DNA of 35,944 bases from Synechococcus sp. GreenBA-s (GCF_024345855.1 NZ_JAGQBX010000026.1:1-35944); one strand, 5' to 3'. Shown: positions 1-7,934, numbered from the stretch's first letter. Numbers and translations are program-made. The notes: a model not told the origin generated them from the sequence alone.

Positions 1-110
1 ACCGCACCGTGATCGTGGGCCTGGTGGCGACCCTGGGGCTGGTGTTCGCCCTGGTGTTCTGGTTCGTGCGCCTGCAGCCCGCCCAGGCGGCCCCGAAGCC
101 CCTGCCATGA
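1..110 (+). CDS. Small single-pass membrane protein, copy 1 (5' end outside window)
   Basis: Only the 3' part is present. Reading in the frame that begins at base 3 gives about 35 residues with one strongly hydrophobic helix (VIVGLVATLGLVFALVFWF) followed by a short basic and proline/alanine-rich tail ending APKPLP. Its TGA (108-110) overlaps the ATG of the next gene (107-109) in an ATGA arrangement, so the two are probably translationally coupled. Bases 1-87 are identical to 123-209 in the next gene, so this is a tandem duplicate whose tail has diverged. The size and single helix resemble the small subunits of photosynthetic complexes. It does not match the PsbM, PsbX, PsbY, PetG or PsaI sequences I know, so no function is assigned. 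Confidence 0.55.
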   Translation, partial: RTVIVGLVATLGLVFALVFWFVRLQPAQAAPKPLP

Positions 111-209
111 CTCCCCTTCCCGACCGCACCGTGATCGTGGGCCTGGTGGCGACCCTGGGGCTGGTGTTCGCCCTGGTGTTCTGGTTCGTGCGCCTGCAGC
201 CCGCCCAGG
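1..209 (+). repeat. Tandem direct duplication, 122-bp period, at the left edge
   Basis: Bases 1-87 repeat without a mismatch at 123-209, an offset of 122 bp. Because 122 is not a multiple of three, the copies lie in different frames and are joined by an overlapping stop/start rather than fused. The left boundary is cut by the window edge. Perfect identity over 87 bp, with divergence just after it, suggests a recent duplication or gene conversion. An assembly duplication is the alternative. Confidence 0.85.
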
Positions 210-265
210 AGGCGCCGATGCTCTGGCGTCAACAGCCCCCCGCGGCCCAGCGGGGGCTGATCTGA
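107..265 (+). CDS. Small single-pass membrane protein, copy 2
   Basis: This is a 52-residue protein starting MTPLPDRT, with one transmembrane helix at about residues 9-26 and a C-terminal tail richer in Q, P and R than copy 1. Its start codon overlaps the stop of the preceding copy (ATGA). The helix-coding part is identical at the DNA level to copy 1, and the two diverge right after the shared LQPAQ. The upstream copy presumably begins the same way, which would place its start just outside the window. I do not recognise the family. A thylakoid or plasma membrane location is inferred only from the helix. Its small size makes the call uncertain, but the preserved frame in two copies argues for a real gene. 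Confidence 0.6.
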   Translation: MTPLPDRTVIVGLVATLGLVFALVFWFVRLQPAQEAPMLWRQQPPAAQRGLI

Positions 266-304
266 GGCCAGCACGAACCGGGGGCTGGCCGGATCTGGGA
301 GACA

Positions 305-754
305 ATGCCGACCGTGCGGCCTGCTCCGCCGGGTCCCCTGACTGCTGCCGTGGATCGCACTGCGTTGCCAAGCAATGAGTCGCCGAGCTCTGAGTTACCG
401 GAGCCAGCGATGGAGCCCCCCGAGGCCCTGGCGGAGCCGCGGCGGCTCCATCCCCTGCCGCGGGGCCTGGTGGAGCTCTACGGCCTGCTGGCCGTGCTGT
501 TCGTGCTGGTGCCGGAGTGGATGGCCGGCGGGGCCCTGGCGGGCCTGCGCGAAGGGCGCGTCGGCAGTGAGCTGCCGGTGGCCTCCGGAGCCTGGCGCCG
601 GATCCCGGAACTGCGCCTGGCCTCAATGACCCTGGCGGAGCTGCGCCAGCTGGCGGGCGCGTGGCAGCTGCGCGGCTACGGGCGCCTGGATCGCGAGCAG
701 CTCACCGCCCGGCTGCTGCGCCGGATCCAGGCCAGTGGCCGAAAGCCGCTGTGA
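305..754 (+). CDS. Membrane-anchored protein with Rho-N/SAP-like C-terminal motif
   Basis: 149 residues from ATG 305. An internal ATG at 410 (MEPPEALAEP) is an equally possible start and would give 114 residues; the segment before it is proline- and serine-rich and less convincing. One hydrophobic helix lies at about residues 57-77 (LYGLLAVLFVLVPEWMAGG). The last 45 residues (MTLAELRQLAGAWQLRGYGRL, then DREQLTARLLRRI) look like the two-helix Rho N-terminal/SAP-like fold, often written as 'Rho termination factor N-terminal domain' in cyanobacterial annotations. That fold can bind nucleic acid. Whether this one does is unknown. tRNA-Pro follows 15 bp after the stop. Confidence 0.65.
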   Translation: MPTVRPAPPGPLTAAVDRTALPSNESPSSELPEPAMEPPEALAEPRRLHPLPRGLVELYGLLAVLFVLVPEWMAGGALAGLREGRVGSELPVASGAWRRIPELRLASMTLAELRQLAGAWQLRGYGRLDREQLTARLLRRIQASGRKPL

Positions 755-769
755 TAGCTTCTTTCTTGC

Positions 770-843
770 CGGGGCGTAGCGCAGCTTGGTAGCGCACCAC
801 TTTGGGGTAGTGGGGGTCGCAGGTTCAAATCCTGTCGCTCCGA
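770..843 (+). tRNA. tRNA-Pro (anticodon GGG)
   Basis: A full cloverleaf is visible. The acceptor stem is CGGGGCG (770-776) with CGCTCCG (836-842), containing one G-T pair, and the discriminator is A843. The D arm has GCGC stems around AGCTTGGTA. The anticodon stem CCACT/AGTGG (797-801, 809-813) encloses the loop TTGGGGT, giving anticodon GGG at 804-806, which reads CCC codons. The T arm is GCAGG-TTCAAAT-CCTGT. The 3' CCA is not encoded. Confidence 0.95.
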
Positions 844-893
844 TTGCAATCACCGGCCCACAGATCAGTCCATCAAACAGATGACAACTTCCC

Positions 894-919
894 AACCGCC
901 TTCCCCAGGCGGTTTTTTT
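894..919 (+). terminator. Rho-independent terminator after tRNA-Pro
   Basis: A 7-bp stem AACCGCC / GGCGGTT (894-900, 908-914) with a 7-nt loop runs into seven T residues (913-919). It sits 50 bp after the tRNA and is the only textbook intrinsic terminator I found in the window. Confidence 0.85.
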
Positions 920-994
920 GTGAGCGGTTTTTTTGTGAGCGGTTTTTTTGTGAGCGGTTTTTTTGTGAGCGGTTTTTTTGTGGGCGGTTTTTTT
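920..994 (+). repeat. Five 15-bp tandem units repeating the terminator's GCGG-T7 tail
   Basis: Five consecutive 15-bp units of form GTGAGCGGTTTTTTT begin at 920, 935, 950, 965 and 980; the last has GTGGGCGG. Each copies the descending arm and T-tract of the terminator just upstream, but not the ascending arm. The single AACCGC arm at 894-899 could in principle pair with any of six GCGGTT arms. Open frames through the array (GFFVS repeats on plus, KKTAH repeats on minus) are by-products of the 15-bp period. Confidence 0.9.
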
Positions 995-999
995 GGGCA

Positions 1000-1036
1000 G
1001 TTCTGTGATCGTTCTGTGGGAGCGTTCTGTGGGAGC
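1000..1036 (+). repeat. Second short tandem array (GTTCTGTG units)
   Basis: Three units lie end to end: GTTCTGTGATC (1000-1010) and two identical GTTCTGTGGGAGC units (1011-1023, 1024-1036). They follow the GCGG-T7 array directly. Bases 1037-1183 beyond them show no gene or other clear signal. Confidence 0.7.
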
Positions 1037-1183
1037 GGGTTTGTTGAGCAGTTTTCTGCGTAGGTCTTGCGGGCAGGTTGATCTGGTCTGCCGCGCTGAC
1101 CGAATGATCTGACGGGGTTGCCGGATCTGGAGCCGGACTTGTCGGCCTGCCGGGATCATCTGGGCCGCGGATCGCAGCCGGAT

Positions 1184-1444
1184 TCAGGTGAGCCGGGTGC
1201 TCACGCCGTAGCAGGCGAGCCAGCGGTTGACGCGGGGCCGCAGCTCGGGCGGCACCTCCTCCAGCAGCTGGCCCAGTTCCATGGCACCGAGCCGCCGCAG
1301 ATCCCGCACATCGACATGCCAGAGGGCCTCGGCCTCGCGGATCAGGCGCGCCCAGGTGCGAGTGTCCTGCCAGCGCCGCACCTGCTCCCGCAGGCGCGTG
1401 CCCCGGTGAAACCAGTGGGAGGGGGATCGCCTCACCATCGCCAC
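1184..1444 (-). CDS. Small conserved-looking protein of unknown function
   Basis: 86 residues if started at GTG 1444, or 84 from the ATG two codons later. It is rich in Arg, Trp and Leu, with no signal peptide, no cysteine pair and no membrane helix. The pattern (WARLIREAEALWHVDVRDLRRLGAMEL and on, with LLEEVPPELRPRVNRWLACYG) looks like a compact all-helical soluble domain. It reads away from the repeat array and lies downstream of the exonuclease gene on the same strand, about 140 bp apart. I do not recognise the family. The call rests on amino-acid composition and the absence of a better frame on either strand. Confidence 0.5.
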   Translation of the reverse strand: MAMVRRSPSHWFHRGTRLREQVRRWQDTRTWARLIREAEALWHVDVRDLRRLGAMELGQLLEEVPPELRPRVNRWLACYGVSTRLT

Positions 1445-1582
1445 GGCGTGATGCGTCCAGCTTGACCCCCACGGGAGCGGAGCGGGCCAAAGCGGCCGAT
1501 CAGCTTCGGATTACCGAAGAGAATCGGAGCCGTTCGGCGAGGGGGCTGACACCGCCAGAGATCATCCGGCGAGCGGGCTTCC

Positions 1583-2782
1583 TCAGGCGGAGCGACGCCG
1601 TCCGGCCCCCTGGGGCTCCACGGGCACCACCGGGAAGGGCAGCAGCGCCGCCTCCCGCTCCGAGAGCCGGCGGCTCCAGGCGCCGCTGACGGGCTCGTTC
1701 CAGCGGAAGCCCGCCTCGCGGGCCTTGTGGCGCTCCTCATAGGAGAGGCGGGCCCGGTAGAGCTGGCGGGGCTCCAGGCCCGCCTGCAGCAGCCCCTCCA
1801 GCTCGGCGCAGCGCTCGAACACCTGGGCCAGGTAGATGCAGTCGGTGAGGGCGCGGTGGGCGGCCCAGACCGGCACGCCATAGGCCAGGGCCAGATCCCG
1901 GACCGAGGGGGTGGCCCGCAGGTTGCGCTCGGCCGGCCAGCGCAGGTCGTCCATGCTGCAGAGCCAGGGCTTGCGGATCTCGGGCAGCTCGCCCCGGCCG
2001 AACCACTGGCGATCGAAGGCCGCGTTGTGGGCGAGCACCACGTCGGCGGCCTCCAGCATCGCCTCGAAGCAGGCCAGGCCCGATCGCCAGGGCTGGGGCA
2101 GCCGGCTCACGGCGGCCGGGATGCCGTTCACCGCCTCGGCGGGGTTGTTCTGGCAGGGGATCAGGAACGACACCTGGTTCAGCACGGCCCGGTGGGGCAC
2201 GTCGAACAGCACGGCGCCGAGCTCGATGCAGCTGTGGTGCTCGGGATCCAGGCCGGTGGTCTCGGTGTCGAGGATCAGCAGGCGCTGGGGGCAGCGGGGC
2301 TGGCCGCCGCCGGCCACGAACGAAGGGAGCTGCACGGGCTCCGCCGCAGGCAGCGCCGCGGCTGGGGGTGCGGTCTGGGGCGCCGCCGCCGCCGCTGCTG
2401 GCGCGGCCTGGACCAGCGCGGCTTCGCTCGTGTCCGAGTGATGCTCTGGTGCCGGCGCCTCGGGTGGGCCCGCGGCGTCCTCGCCGGGGGCCCGATGGTC
2501 CGGCAGGCCAGCGGAGGGCTCTGCAGGCTCCGGAGGGAGGGCCTGCTCCGAAGGGGTGGCCGGCTCCGATGGAGTGGCTTGTTCCGCAGGGAGAGCCTGC
2601 TCCGCACGGGTGATCTGCTGCGCAAGGGTGATCTGCTCCACCGGCGCGGCCCGTTCCAGGGTCGCCACCAGCGAGAGCAGGTCGGTCTGCTCCCACACAG
2701 CCTCAGCCTGCTCTGGAAGGCCTGAATCGGGTGGGGCGGGGCTCGCCTGCCGCTCCGGCTGCTGATCCCCCGCGCTGGCCAT
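1583..2782 (-). CDS. DEDDh 3'-5' exonuclease (DnaQ/RNase T fold) with repetitive N-terminal extension
   Basis: 399 residues. The exonuclease core spans about residues 166-330 and shows all DEDDh residues: D172 and E174 in LDTETTG, D257 in HNAAFD, and H309 with D314 in HRALTD. It should remove nucleotides from 3' ends of DNA or RNA using two metal ions. The C-terminus (about 330-399, with YEERHKAREAGFRW) is a small domain seen in related cyanobacterial exonucleases. Residues 1-160 are low in complexity, rich in Ala, Pro and Glu, and include six hexapeptide repeats. That extension is unusual for DnaQ-type enzymes and is probably disordered. The gene is divergent from peroxiredoxin, with 77 bp between the starts. 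Whether it serves as a polymerase III epsilon-like proofreader or in repair/RNA processing cannot be told. Confidence 0.85.
   Translation of the reverse strand: MASAGDQQPERQASPAPPDSGLPEQAEAVWEQTDLLSLVATLERAAPVEQITLAQQITRAEQALPAEQATPSEPATPSEQALPPEPAEPSAGLPDHRAPGEDAAGPPEAPAPEHHSDTSEAALVQAAPAAAAAAPQTAPPAAALPAAEPVQLPSFVAGGGQPRCPQRLLILDTETTGLDPEHHSCIELGAVLFDVPHRAVLNQVSFLIPCQNNPAEAVNGIPAAVSRLPQPWRSGLACFEAMLEAADVVLAHNAAFDRQWFGRGELPEIRKPWLCSMDDLRWPAERNLRATPSVRDLALAYGVPVWAAHRALTDCIYLAQVFERCAELEGLLQAGLEPRQLYRARLSYEERHKAREAGFRWNEPVSGAWSRRLSEREAALLPFPVVPVEPQGAGRRRSA
2525..2632 (-). repeat. 18-bp repeats encoding six hexapeptides in the exonuclease N-terminus
   Basis: Residues 51-86 of the exonuclease read as six hexapeptides in a row: ITLAQQ, ITRAEQ, ALPAEQ, ATPSEP, ATPSEQ, ALPPEP. 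The DNA shows imperfect 18-bp periodicity, for example GCCTGCTCCG and GATCTGCT blocks on the plus strand. This is a minisatellite kept in frame inside a coding region. Confidence 0.8.
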
Positions 2783-2859
2783 GGCCCTGTCCTGAATCGC
2801 GCCATGATCCCAGGCCAGGCAAGCCGCTGCCTAGGCTGGCCCCACTCCAGAAGCTCCCC

Positions 2860-3324
2860 GTGGCGAAGGCCCTTGGCGTCGGCGATCGCGCTCCCCTGAT
2901 CGCCCTGGGCGACCAGGCCGGCATCGAGCGCCGCAGCGATCAGCTGGGGGGCCGGCCGCTGGTGCTGTTCTTCTACCCGAAGGACGACACCCCCGGCTGC
3001 ACCATCGAGGCCTGCACCTTCCGCGACAACCACGCCGCCCTCACGGCCCTGGGCGCCGAGGTGTGGGGCGTCAGCGGCGACGATGCCGCCAGCCACCGGC
3101 GCTTCGCCGAGCGCCACGGCCTGCCCTTCCCCCTGCTGGCCGACGCGGGCAACCGCCTGCGCCAGGCCTTCGGGGTGCCCAACAGCCTGCTGGTGCTGCC
3201 CGGCCGGGTCACCTACGTGATCGATGGCGCGGGGGTGATCCGCCACGTCTTCAACGACCTGCTCAACGCGCCGGCCCACGTGGCCGAGGCCCGTCAGGCC
3301 CTGGAGGCCCTGCAGAGCGCATGA
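2860..3324 (+). CDS. Peroxiredoxin Q / bacterioferritin comigratory protein
   Basis: 154 residues from GTG 2860. The frame is open further upstream, but that part overlaps the divergent gene and lacks family similarity. This thiol peroxidase reduces H2O2 and organic peroxides with electrons from thioredoxin. The signature is clear: FFYPKDDTPGCTIEACTFRD, with peroxidatic Cys47 and resolving Cys52 five residues apart, the atypical 2-Cys PrxQ pattern, and the thioredoxin-like fold continues to the end. The length matches the family. Its TGA overlaps the ATG of the DUF1350 gene (ATGA), so the two form a coupled pair. A HIP1 octamer lies at 2882-2889 inside the coding region. Confidence 0.93.
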   Translation: MAKALGVGDRAPLIALGDQAGIERRSDQLGGRPLVLFFYPKDDTPGCTIEACTFRDNHAALTALGAEVWGVSGDDAASHRRFAERHGLPFPLLADAGNRLRQAFGVPNSLLVLPGRVTYVIDGAGVIRHVFNDLLNAPAHVAEARQALEALQSA

Positions 3325-4067
3325 GCCCCAGCCCCCAGGCGGGCAGCTGGCGCCAGCAGGGCAGCCTCTGGGTGCTGACGCCGCCCCGGCCCAGCGCCCT
3401 GGTGGAGTTCATCGGCGGCAGCTACCTGGCCGCCACACCCCAGCTCAGCTACCGGCGCCTGCTGGAGGCCCTGGCCCGCCAGGGGCTGATGGTGCGGGCC
3501 TGGAGCTACGTGCCGGGCTTCGACCACCAGGCCCAGGCCAATGAGGCCTGGCGCGCCTTCCGCCAGGCCCGCGAGCGCCAGCCCCTGGAGCTGCCTGGCG
3601 GCATCCTGCGGCTGGGCCACAGCCTGGGCTGCAAGCTGCACCTGCTGGCCCCGGACAACGGCCGGGCCTGCAGCGGCCTGGTGGCCCTGAGCTTCAACAA
3701 CTTCTCCGCCGAGCGCTCCGTGCCGCTGCTGGCGGAGCTGGGGCCCCGGCTGGGATTCAGCAGCGAGTTCAGCCCCTCGCCGGAGGAGACCCTGCGGCTG
3801 GTGGGCGCCCACTACCGCCAGCCCCGCAACCTGCTGGTGCGCTTCAAGGCCGATGGCCTCGACCAGAGCCAGCGGCTGCTGGCGGTGCTGCAGGCCCGCA
3901 GCGGCGACCGCTCCCGGCTGGTGGAGCGCCCCGGGGATCACCTCACCCCGGCCAGCGCCGGCCTGCGCCAGAACCTGCTGGGCAGCTGGGCCGACGATCC
4001 CCAGCGCCAGCGGGAGATCGACGCCCTGGCCGAGGGCATCCAGCGCTGGCACGCCGGCGGGGGCTGA
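3321..4067 (+). CDS. DUF1350 family alpha/beta-hydrolase-like protein
   Basis: 248 residues from ATG 3321, which overlaps the peroxiredoxin stop. The N-terminal part (VEFIGGSYLAATPQLSYRRLLEAL) and the motif LRLGHSLGCKLH, with Ser101 in a GxSxG nucleophile elbow, match the DUF1350 family shared by cyanobacteria and plastids of plants. The fold suggests an esterase or lipase-like enzyme, but no substrate is established. There is no signal peptide, so it is cytoplasmic. It ends 29 bp before the convergent acetyl-CoA synthetase stop. Overlap with a peroxidase gene hints at a shared stress context, which is inference only. Confidence 0.85.
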   Translation: MSPSPQAGSWRQQGSLWVLTPPRPSALVEFIGGSYLAATPQLSYRRLLEALARQGLMVRAWSYVPGFDHQAQANEAWRAFRQARERQPLELPGGILRLGHSLGCKLHLLAPDNGRACSGLVALSFNNFSAERSVPLLAELGPRLGFSSEFSPSPEETLRLVGAHYRQPRNLLVRFKADGLDQSQRLLAVLQARSGDRSRLVERPGDHLTPASAGLRQNLLGSWADDPQRQREIDALAEGIQRWHAGGG

Positions 4068-4096
4068 GCCCCCGCCGGGCGGTCGCCCTGCCGCCG

Positions 4097-6064
4097 TCAG
4101 ACCCGCAGGGCGTCCAGCACCGAGCGATCCTCCAGGGTGGAGGTGTCGCCGCTCACCTCCTGGCCAGAGGCCAGGGAGCGCAGGATGCGGCGCATGATCT
4201 TGCCGCTGCGGGTCTTGGGCAGGGAATCGGTGAAGCGGATCTGATCGGGCTTGGCGATCGGACCGATCTCCTTGCCCACATGGGCCCGCAGCTCCGCAAC
4301 CAGGGCGTCATCGCCCGTGCGGCCGGTCTCCAGGGTCACGAAGGCCACCACCGCTTCACCCTTGAGCTCATCGGGGCGGCCCACCACGGCGGCCTCGGCC
4401 ACGGCCGGGTGGCTCACCAGGGCGCTCTCGATCTCCATCGTGCCCAGCCGGTGACCGCTCACGTTGATCACGTCATCCACCCGGCCCATCACCCAGAAGT
4501 AGCCGTCGCCGTCGCGGCGGGCGCCATCGCCGGCGAAGTAGAGGTAGCTGCCGTCGGCCGGGCGGATCTCCTCCCAGTAGCTGCGGCGGAAGCGGTCAGG
4601 GTCGCCGTGCACGGTGCGCATCATCCCCGGCCAGGGGCGCCGGATCGCCAGGTAGCCCCCCTGGTCCGCCGCCTGGGAGACGCCGTTGTGATCCACGATG
4701 TCGGCGACGATGCCCGGCAGGGGCAGGGTGCAGGAGCCGGGCTTGGTAGGGGTGGCGCCGGGCAGGGGGCTGATCATCACGCCGCCGGTCTCGGTCTGCC
4801 ACCAGGTGTCCACCACCGGGCAGCGGCCATGGCCGATCACCTGCTGATACCAGATCCAGGCTTCCGGGTTGATCGGCTCGCCCACGGTGCCAAGGATCCG
4901 CAGGCTGCCCATGTCGTACTGGTCGGGCACCTCGCGGCCGCTCTTCATGAAGGCGCGGATCGCCGTGGGGGCGGTGTAGAAGATCGTGACAGCGTGCTTC
5001 TGGATCACCTCCCAGAAGGCCCCGGGCTTGGAGGGGCGCGGCGCCCCCTCGTACATCACCGTGGTGGCGCCATTGGAGAGCGGGCCGTAGACGATGTAGC
5101 TATGGCCGGTGATCCAGCCCACGTCGGCGGTGCACCAGTGGATGTCGTCCTCGCGGATGTCGAAGATCCACTGGAAGGTGAGGTGGGCCCAGAGGTTGTA
5201 GCCGGCGGTGGTGTGCACCACGCCCTTGGGCTTGCCGGTGGAACCGGAGGTGTAGAGCACGAACAGCCGGTCCTCGCTGGCCATCGGCTCGGCGGGGCAG
5301 TCGGTGCTCTGGCCATCCACCAGCTCATGCCACCAGAGGTCGCGGCCCGACTCAAAACCCACCTCCTGGCCGGTGCGGCGCACCACCAGCACGTGCTCCA
5401 CGCTGGGGGCGGCGCCATCGGCGAGGGCCTCATCCACCGCGGGCTTGAGCGCAACGGCCTTGTCCTTGCGGAAGCCGCCATCGGCGGTGATGACCGCCTT
5501 GGCCTGGCCGTCGATCAGGCGATCACGCAGGGCGTCGGCGGAGAAGCCACCGAACACCACCGAATGCACGGCACCGATGCGGGCGCAGGCCAGCATGGCG
5601 ATGGCGGCCTCGGGCACCATCGGCATGTAGAGGGCCACCAGGTCGCCCTTGCCGATGCCCAGGGCCTTGAGGGCGTTGGCGGCCCTGGCCACCTCGGCGT
5701 GCAGCTCCCGATAGGTGAAGCGGCGCACATCGCCGGGCTCACCCTCCCAGATCAGCGCGGTCTTGTCGGCGCGAGGACCGTCCAGGTGCCGATCCAGGCA
5801 GTTGTAGGAGAGATTGGTGCGGCCGCCCTCGAACCACCGGGCGAAGGGCGGGTTGCTCCAGTCGAGCACCGTGCGGAACGGCTCGAACCAGTGCAGGTGC
5901 CGGCGGGCCTGCTCGCCCCAGAAACCGTCGGGGTCGGCGTCGGCCTGGGCCACAAGGGCGCGGTAGGCCTCCAGGGAGCCGATGCGAGCCGAGGCCGCCA
6001 GCCCCGCCGGGGGCTGGAACACCCGCTGCTCCTGCAGCACCGATTCGATGGTGGCATCACTCAT
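4097..6064 (-). CDS. acs: Acetyl-CoA synthetase (AMP-forming)
   Basis: 655 residues from ATG 6064 ([16 protein letters not shown]). The frame is open to 6124, but the extra 20 residues are not typical of the family. The enzyme activates acetate with ATP to acetyl-AMP and then forms acetyl-CoA. Visible landmarks are the P-loop-like [11 protein letters not shown] (residues 271-281), the WWQTETGG motif, the hinge region around [19 protein letters not shown], and the catalytic lysine K622 in SGKIMRR, which is the usual site of regulatory acetylation in this family. The length (about 650) is normal. It is convergent with DUF1350 and divergent from the HAD phosphatase, with 216 bp between the starts. 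Confidence 0.97.
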   Translation of the reverse strand: MSDATIESVLQEQRVFQPPAGLAASARIGSLEAYRALVAQADADPDGFWGEQARRHLHWFEPFRTVLDWSNPPFARWFEGGRTNLSYNCLDRHLDGPRADKTALIWEGEPGDVRRFTYRELHAEVARAANALKALGIGKGDLVALYMPMVPEAAIAMLACARIGAVHSVVFGGFSADALRDRLIDGQAKAVITADGGFRKDKAVALKPAVDEALADGAAPSVEHVLVVRRTGQEVGFESGRDLWWHELVDGQSTDCPAEPMASEDRLFVLYTSGSTGKPKGVVHTTAGYNLWAHLTFQWIFDIREDDIHWCTADVGWITGHSYIVYGPLSNGATTVMYEGAPRPSKPGAFWEVIQKHAVTIFYTAPTAIRAFMKSGREVPDQYDMGSLRILGTVGEPINPEAWIWYQQVIGHGRCPVVDTWWQTETGGVMISPLPGATPTKPGSCTLPLPGIVADIVDHNGVSQAADQGGYLAIRRPWPGMMRTVHGDPDRFRRSYWEEIRPADGSYLYFAGDGARRDGDGYFWVMGRVDDVINVSGHRLGTMEIESALVSHPAVAEAAVVGRPDELKGEAVVAFVTLETGRTGDDALVAELRAHVGKEIGPIAKPDQIRFTDSLPKTRSGKIMRRILRSLASGQEVSGDTSTLEDRSVLDALRV

Positions 6065-6280
6065 GGCGACGGGGGCGCGGGGGTCGGCGAGCTGCCATTC
6101 AAGCGAGAAACGGGCCCCGGACACTCCGCTGTAACGGGCCGGGGTCGCCGCGCCGCTGCCAGGGGCCGCCGACCGGGTCGGCCCAATGCAACGGCATCGC
6201 GTTCATGACGTGGGCAGAGACTCGCGCTGCCGTGCCGTGCACCGCGCTGACCCAGGCCCGCGCTGACCCAGGATGGTTCG

Positions 6281-6955
6281 ATGGCCCGACCCGCCGCCTG
6301 CCTGTTCGACCTCGATGGCCTGCTGCTCGACACCGAGCCGCTGCACGCCCGGGCCTGGCGCGAAGCCGCCGCCCACTTCGGCCGCCAGCTCAATGCGGCG
6401 GAACTGATGCAGCTGCGGGGCCGCCGCCGCCTCGACTGCGCCGAGCAGGTGCGCGGCTGGATCGCGGGGGCATCCGAGCAGGCAGCAGGCGCGGTCAGGA
6501 GCGATCCGCCGAGTCTCGAGGCCCTGCTGGCGGTGCGCCAGCCGATCGCCGAGGCCCTGCTGGTGCATGCCCAGCCGATGGCAGGGGCGCCTGAGCTGGT
6601 GCGGCGCTGCGCCGAGCTGGCGATCCCGATGGCCCTGGCCACCAGCAGTGCCCGAGCCGCCGTGGCCCTCAAGGCCGCGCCCCACCCCTGGCTGGAGCTG
6701 ATCAGGGTCCGCGTCCATGGCGACGATCCGGAGCTGCGGGAGGGCAAGCCGGCGCCGGATGTGTTCCTGCTGGCGGCGGCGCGGCTGGGCCAGGCGCCCG
6801 GCAGCTGCTGGGCCTTCGAGGACTCGCCCGCCGGCGCCAAGGCGGCCGACGCGGCCGGCTGCCGCGTGCATGTGCTGCTGCCGGAGGGCGGCGATCCGGC
6901 GGCCTATCCCGTGGGGGTGCGCTGGCTGGACTCGCTGCGGGAGCTGGTGCTGTGA
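6281..6955 (+). CDS. HAD-superfamily hydrolase (beta-phosphoglucomutase/phosphatase-like)
   Basis: 224 residues. HAD motif I is FDLDGLLLDTE with nucleophile D10 and acid/base D12, motif II lies around LATSSARAA, motif III is EGKPAPDVF, and motif IV is FEDSPAG. The helical cap between motifs I and II makes this subfamily I (IA), like beta-phosphoglucomutase, GS1 and 2-deoxyglucose-6-phosphatase. It probably hydrolyses a small phosphorylated metabolite, but the substrate cannot be read from sequence. It converges on the prenyl synthase gene with only 7 bp between the stop codons. Confidence 0.88.
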   Translation: MARPAACLFDLDGLLLDTEPLHARAWREAAAHFGRQLNAAELMQLRGRRRLDCAEQVRGWIAGASEQAAGAVRSDPPSLEALLAVRQPIAEALLVHAQPMAGAPELVRRCAELAIPMALATSSARAAVALKAAPHPWLELIRVRVHGDDPELREGKPAPDVFLLAAARLGQAPGSCWAFEDSPAGAKAADAAGCRVHVLLPEGGDPAAYPVGVRWLDSLRELVL

Positions 6956-6962
6956 ACCCCGC

Positions 6963-7934
6963 TCAGTACAGCCGGCTCAGCACGAACTCCGGCAGGGCCA
7001 GCAGGGCACTGCGGCACTCGGAGGCGGGCAGCCAGGTGAGGGCCTCGCGGGCCTCGTTGGCGAAGCCCTCCGCCAGCAGCCGCGAGCGGGGGATGGCCTC
7101 ACTGCCCCGCACCAGCTCCAGGGCCTGCTCGAGATCGCCCTCCTGGCTGAACTCGCGCTCGATCAGGCCCGCCAGGGCCGGTCGCTCCTGCAGGGCATAG
7201 AGGGCGGGAGCGGTGAGGTAGCCGCTGGCCAGGTCGCTGGCGGCGGGCTTGCCCAGCTGCTGATCGCTGCCGGTGAAGTCGAGGATGTCGTCCACCACCT
7301 GGAAGGCCAGGCCCAGCTGGCGACCAAAGCGGTAAAGCGCATCGAGCTGGGACTCAGCCAGGCCGCTGAGCACGCCGGCGGCGCGGGCGCTGTTGGCGAT
7401 CAGCGAGGCCGTCTTGCAGTAGCTCTTCTCGAGGTAGGTCTCGAAGCTCTGGCCGGTGTCGTAGCGGAACAGGCCCTGGCGCACCTCGCCATCGGCCAGA
7501 TCCATGATCACGCGGCTGAGCAGCTTCACCACCTCGAGGTCGTCGAGGTTGGCCAGGTGCCAGCTGGCCTGGGCGAACAGGAAATCACCGGCCAGCACCG
7601 CCACCCGGTGGTTGAAACGGCTGTGGACCGTGTCCACGCCGCGGCGGGTGGAGGCCTCATCCACCACGTCGTCGTGGACGAGCGAGGCGGTGTGGATCAT
7701 CTCGGTGATCTCCGCCAGGCGCCGGTGGCGGGCGCTGAGCTCACCATCGGGCGAGAGGGCCCGGGAAATCAGCAGCACGATGCCGGGCCGCAGGCGCTTG
7801 CCACCAGCACTGAACAGATGCTCGGCGGCGGCCTGCAGGATCGGGTGACCTGCGCCGATCAGGCTGCGCAGATCGCTGAGCAGGGCCTCCAGGTCGGCCT
7901 CGACGGGCTGAAGCAGCTCTGCGACCGTTGCCAT
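6963..7934 (-). CDS. sds: Long-chain trans-prenyl diphosphate synthase (solanesyl diphosphate synthase)
   Basis: 323 residues. It elongates allylic diphosphates with isopentenyl diphosphate to make the C40-C45 side chain of plastoquinone. Both aspartate-rich metal sites are present: HDDVVDE (D88, D89, D92) and VVDDILDF (D215, D216, D219), as is the GGKRLRP motif near residue 45. The length fits polyprenyl synthases. It is the last gene of the minus-strand run amiC-murI-sds, 22 bp after murI. The exact chain length is inferred from the cyanobacterial setting, since the residues that set it are not decisive by eye. A UbiD-like enzyme of the same pathway is encoded at 11733. Confidence 0.9.
   Translation of the reverse strand: MATVAELLQPVEADLEALLSDLRSLIGAGHPILQAAAEHLFSAGGKRLRPGIVLLISRALSPDGELSARHRRLAEITEMIHTASLVHDDVVDEASTRRGVDTVHSRFNHRVAVLAGDFLFAQASWHLANLDDLEVVKLLSRVIMDLADGEVRQGLFRYDTGQSFETYLEKSYCKTASLIANSARAAGVLSGLAESQLDALYRFGRQLGLAFQVVDDILDFTGSDQQLGKPAASDLASGYLTAPALYALQERPALAGLIEREFSQEGDLEQALELVRGSEAIPRSRLLAEGFANEAREALTWLPASECRSALLALPEFVLSRLY

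Noticed and set aside
920-994. Possible CRISPR array
   Set aside because: Units are 15 bp with no spacers and no cas genes; it is a simple tandem repeat.
881-1063. Plus-strand frame of FFVSG repeats
   Set aside because: Created by the 15-bp period of the terminator array; it starts before the terminator hairpin and has no ribosome site.
623-1159. Minus-strand frame with KKTAH repeats, and the nested frames to 1490
   Set aside because: It is only the reverse reading of the 15-bp GCGG-T7 array and crosses the tRNA antisense; no normal protein composition.
4280-6208. Long plus-strand frame of 642 residues antisense to acs
   Set aside because: His/Ala/Gly-rich shadow of acs codon bias; no conserved motif, and acs is unmistakable on the other strand.
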